From Silurus meridionalis (lineage: Eukaryota > Chordata > Actinopteri > Siluriformes > Siluridae), in the NCBI RefSeq assembly GCF_014805685.1, contig NC_060901.1:22504405-22568404 (forward strand): DNA of 64,000 nt, read 5' to 3'. The translations under genes and the position numbers were made by a program. The notes beneath the pieces are model-generated. The model was not told the origin of the DNA. It saw only the letters and a list, made by a program, of their open reading frames with translations, and did not search any database. Positions within the stretch are counted from its first letter, which is position 1; every line of letters starts with the position of its first letter. Positions 54,569 through 59,400 of this stretch are shown one piece after another.

Positions 54569-56399
54569 AAAAACAAAACAAACTAACTAACTAACAAACA
54601 AAAATAATAGAAAGAAAGGAAGAAAAAGAATGGAAAACAATTAAAAGAAGGAAAGTAAAAATAAAACCCAAAGAAAAGAAAGTAAGAAAAACAAAACATT
54701 TTGAAGAAAGATAATAAAAAGAAAGTAAGACAGAAATAGGCTACAAAAAACTAAAGACCACCATCAGTTTCTAGTCTAAACCCTAATCTCAGGATCGCTA
54801 AGGTATGAAAAAACATTGCTTAGTTGTAAAAAATCTTTCTGCTATGACATGAAGCACTTCATTCAAGAGCTTCATGTCATAGCAGAAAGATTTTATACAA
54901 CTAAAGAATTGCAGCATTGATTGCAGGACTGCTATGGTGTCTGCACAAAAGTTTGTGGACACTTGGCCAGAAGATTGCTATGTCATTCTTTATAAAGGCC
55001 TAAAGCTGGTATCAGAGTGTACGATCAGCCATGATACAGCGCCCCTGGAGCACAGAGGGTAAAGGGCTTGCTCAGGGGCCCAAAAGTGGAAGCTTGATCC
55101 CCTGACCTGCTGATCTGTAACCCGAAAACACTATGATCTCAATACTTATGTATATCTTACCATAAACGCTCACGGTGGTGGTGTGATTGCTACTTCCTGC
55201 CACATTTTCTGCCACGCATGTATACTGCCCCTCATTCTGCACGCCGACTCTCTCGATTTGCAGACTGCCGTCACGCCGGATGCTCACGTACGGCCCCGAC
55301 GTCACCTGTCCCTCACACACACACATTGCAGATGTAAAGAACATCCAGCAGCATAAAGAACTCGAAGAAAAGTCTCGAGTCTCACCAGGATGCTGTCATG
55401 GAGCCAACGTCTCACAGGAAGTGGGTTTCCAGCCAGGAGTACACACGGCAGCGTGACCTGCTGTTCCTCGATCACGCTGACCTCTGCAGGACTCGGAGCT
55501 ATCACGGGGACCACTACATACACACACACACACACACACACAGATGTTTGCAAGACAGCTCTATAAAGTTCGTACAAATCTCTCCGTAATGTTCTGACAG
55601 ATGTTCTATACTGATGTTTTATTAGCTAGAAATACAACGTACTAATCACTTGTTTTGTGCAAAAACACACACTTTATACTGGAGGTGCTCAATGATTCAC
55701 TGTGAGAACGTGTATCTTATGAGTATGACATAAAATACAGAATATGTTCCCTGTTCTAAAGTATACATTTGTTGATTTCTAATAATAGAAGATAAATATT
55801 GCAGTGATGAATTCCAGTCTTTGTGAATTGACATGAGAAAATAATGAGAATTGGAATAAATATCAGTGTTTGACTCATTAATATCATTCTATTAATAGAT
55901 CAATGTGCTGATAATAACACGCGAGTCTTTTCGCATAAACCGAGCAAAGACTTTGGATATTTAAGTACATTTGAAGGCAAAAACTACAGTACTTTTGTTC
56001 AAGTGAGACACTTTTTACTTTTACTGGAGCAAGAATTTAGTGTATCTCTACTTTATCTCATCTACATGGGTTGTGTACTTGTCCACCACTGGAGCTGAGC
56101 ATAAGTGATTGCAATAAAAAAATGAGGCACGTTCTTTTTTTTTTTTTTTTTTGTATGAGCCAGCTTTAGCTTTGAAGTCCGGGAGGCCTGTGGGACGAGA
56201 ACTCATCTCCCGGAAAGATGAAAAAAAGCCTGCACTTGGAGCCGTCGCTGTTTCTCCAGCTCTTTGATCACTAAAATATAGATATTTTTTACATTCCAGT
56301 CATTCTTGGAGTCTACAGCTGAGATAGAACCTTTAAAGTAAAGTTCTCCACTTGGTCTCATATACAGTGAATTTAGGAGATCCATATACACCCACAACC

Positions 56400-56457
<58 letters not shown>

Positions 56458-59400
56458 CATGAATGTTCCTGTGCATGGTCACATCTGGTCATTCACTTCT
56501 GCACTAAGCAGCATTCCTTTGACTACCCTACACACACACGCACACACACACACACACACCTACTTGCACAACTAGTCGCATATCATAAATGAACAGGACT
56601 AAAATAACCATTTAACTTTTTAAATTTTCCAGCATTCAGGGTTCTTTACCCAACATGGCCTCGGAATATCAGCACTGCCAAATCGAAGGTTCTCTGAGAC
56701 TTCATCTCACAAAAAGTGCTTAAAAACGCACATTCAGGTTCCAAAGGAAGTCCCACAGGTCCAAGCGTCCAAAAAAAATCGGTCAGTAGAGTGAAGTCTA
56801 GCTGGGAGTGTAGGGAGAACTGCATGGAAAGTCTGATATATAACATTTAAATGTAGTTTTCCAGCCAGGAAATTCATGAGGCATTAGGCTTGATGGATTG
56901 CATTTCATCAAACCGGATTTAGAGTAAAAATACTGTATAGAGTAAATATTTCTGCCATTAATGAATCAAAGAAAGAGGGGGAAGATGAGGACGGGTTCAA
57001 TTTCGAGTCTGATTCCTGTCAAGGAAACATCTCTTGGAGGCTTACCTCACTACTCACTTATAGGCAGTAAACTTATACACAACGATCAGGCATAACATTA
57101 TGATGGACATGGGCACTCAAAGTGGTCTGTGGCTACGTAGCCCCATATGCAACAAACTGTATTCTGACACCTTTCATTCAACCAGCATTAACTTCTCCAG
57201 CAATGTGAGCTACAGGAGCTCGTCTGTTGGATCAGACCACACGGACCAGCCTTTAGGGCATCAGTGAGCCTCAGCCGCCCACGACCCTGTCGTCGGTTCA
57301 CCACTGTTCCTTCCTTGGACCACTTTTGTTAGATACTGACCACTGCAGACCAAGAACAGCCCATAAGAGATTCAGTTTTGGAGATGCTCTGACCCATGCT
57401 CTGATGCTTTTTGCTCATTTTTCATGCTTTTGACATGTCAACTTTGAGAACAAAATGTTCACTTGCCACCTAATATATCCCACCCACTAACAGGTGATAT
57501 GATGAAGAGATAATCAGTGGCATTCAATTCGCTGGTCATAATGTTATGCCTGATCGGTTTATATTCAAATTGTGTAATCTTTATCTCCGCTTTGGGAGGA
57601 TGTCCATCATTAAAAATCTTTATACAAATAAAACAGATCTGAATCAAATGATAGATAAGATCCCATACCCAATCCTGTGACGGTGACCTGGACTTTGGCC
57701 TGGATTTTGCCAAACTGGTTCTGAGCTTCACACACGTACGTGGTCTCGTCTTCAATCCAGAGGTCTGGAAAAAAACAATTAATCAGGAAGCTGCATTAGA
57801 AAATTGAGTTTGAAACAAAGGCTAAAAAATATATATATAATAATAGATATAAGAAATATAAGTATAAAAAAAATTAAGCAAAGATTCAAGGTTTTGGCCT
57901 TTCATTAAGATCTTCAGTTAACTCAATGATTTAATTTTTTTGTTTCGTTCATTCAACATCAGTCTGATCTTATATATTGGATAAAAATATGATTTATATG
58001 GATATATAAATATTTTTAGCTGCTCCCATTAGAGGTCGCTACAGCGGATCATCCGTCTCCATACCCCCCCCGTCCTGTACATCTGCCTCTTTCACCCCAA
58101 CTACCTGCATGTCTTTCCTCACCACATCCATAAACCTCCTCCTGAGTGACTTACATTTATCTCATAGCTATTGGGTTAAGGGTCTTGCTCAAGGGCCCAG
58201 TTTGGTGTGGCTAAGATTTGAACTCACAACCTTTAGATCTAAAGACCAATGCAGTGAATTGTTTAGGGGCTAAGACTTGACTTCTGATCAAAAAGTCATG
58301 GGTTTAAATCCCACCACCACCAAGCTGCTGGGCCCTTAACCCCCCTGGAGTGCTCTGGATAAGTGCCAAAAAGTGCCTGCCAAATGCCGCAATGTGTATG
58401 CTAGGAAGCCTGTATATGTTATGGGAAAAGTGCTAAAAATAATAGCTTGGTAGGATATTCACTAGTTATCTGCAGTTCTCCATCCCTCTTTTGAGTGACA
58501 GTGCTGTGGCCACGGTGCCGGGAGAAAAAGGCAGCATTGTCCTCTCTTCTCCAGGTGATGCGTGGCTCAGGGTGGCCCTGGACGTGACATGACAAGGTGA
58601 CGTTAGAGCCTATGTCTGCTGCCACGTCGGCGGGCTGCCGTGTGAACTGTGGAATGGCTATAAAGACAGAGAGAGGAAAAGGAGAGAAAAAGAGAAAGAT
58701 TAAAGGTGGAATTAAATTGCTTTTCAATTACGAATTTTCTGGGTTTGCTTACAGCCCACGTCCAGTCTGATCTTGGCCTGAGCCGTGCCTGCCAGGTTCA
58801 CCGCCACACATGCGTAATCGCCAGCGTCGGCCGATTCGACCCGTTGAATCCTCAGAGCGCCGCTGTTCGGATCCACGCTCACGAACATTGACATCTTCAC
58901 CTGCCTGTCACCTGCAAGTTTGTTAGAGTGTGTTAGCAGACTGTTTGAACCTACAATACAATTCGTTTCTTGATAAAGACAATATGGACGAAAGTGTTGG
59001 GGACACTGATCTTTTCCAGCCGTATGTGGTTCTTTATTAAACTGTTACCACAAAGTTCGAGGCTCACAATTGGATAGGACAGGGGTCCCCAAACTATTAG
59101 CAAAAGTAGAACATCTTACCAGAAGAACAGAGCTTATTATAATATCAAATGGTGACAACATGGAATCTTACGGTCAGGTATCCACAAACCTTTGTCCATG
59201 TAATCTATGTAAGTGAATAAACTTTATCAGGCAACTTCTTACTTTTGTACCACAGAACCTCTGGCTGTGGAATTCCCGTTACTGTACACTCCATGATAGC
59301 AGTCTGTCCCAAGCCAACCAGGAGCCTGGGCTTCAGGATTGTCACCTGGGGAGACTCTTGGAATTTGGGAACAGGATAAGAGTTAAACAGGAAAAGGTTG

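Larger units (their letters stand above)
55514..57668 (-). other. HMCN1 intron between Ig 3 and Ig 4
   Basis: Holds a repeat related to 42404-42965 (55840-56100), (CA)n tracts at 56402-56453 and about 56528-56559, and a TIR element at 57071-57564. No coding sequence can be supported. Confidence 0.65.

Noticed and set aside
54222..54581. Long Phe/Leu/Ser-rich minus-strand ORFs
   Set aside because: Translation of the (TTTC)n tract; low-complexity artefact.
53877..54760. GAAA tracts as centromeric or functional satellite
   Set aside because: Short, tetranucleotide and intronic; ordinary microsatellite expansion explains them.
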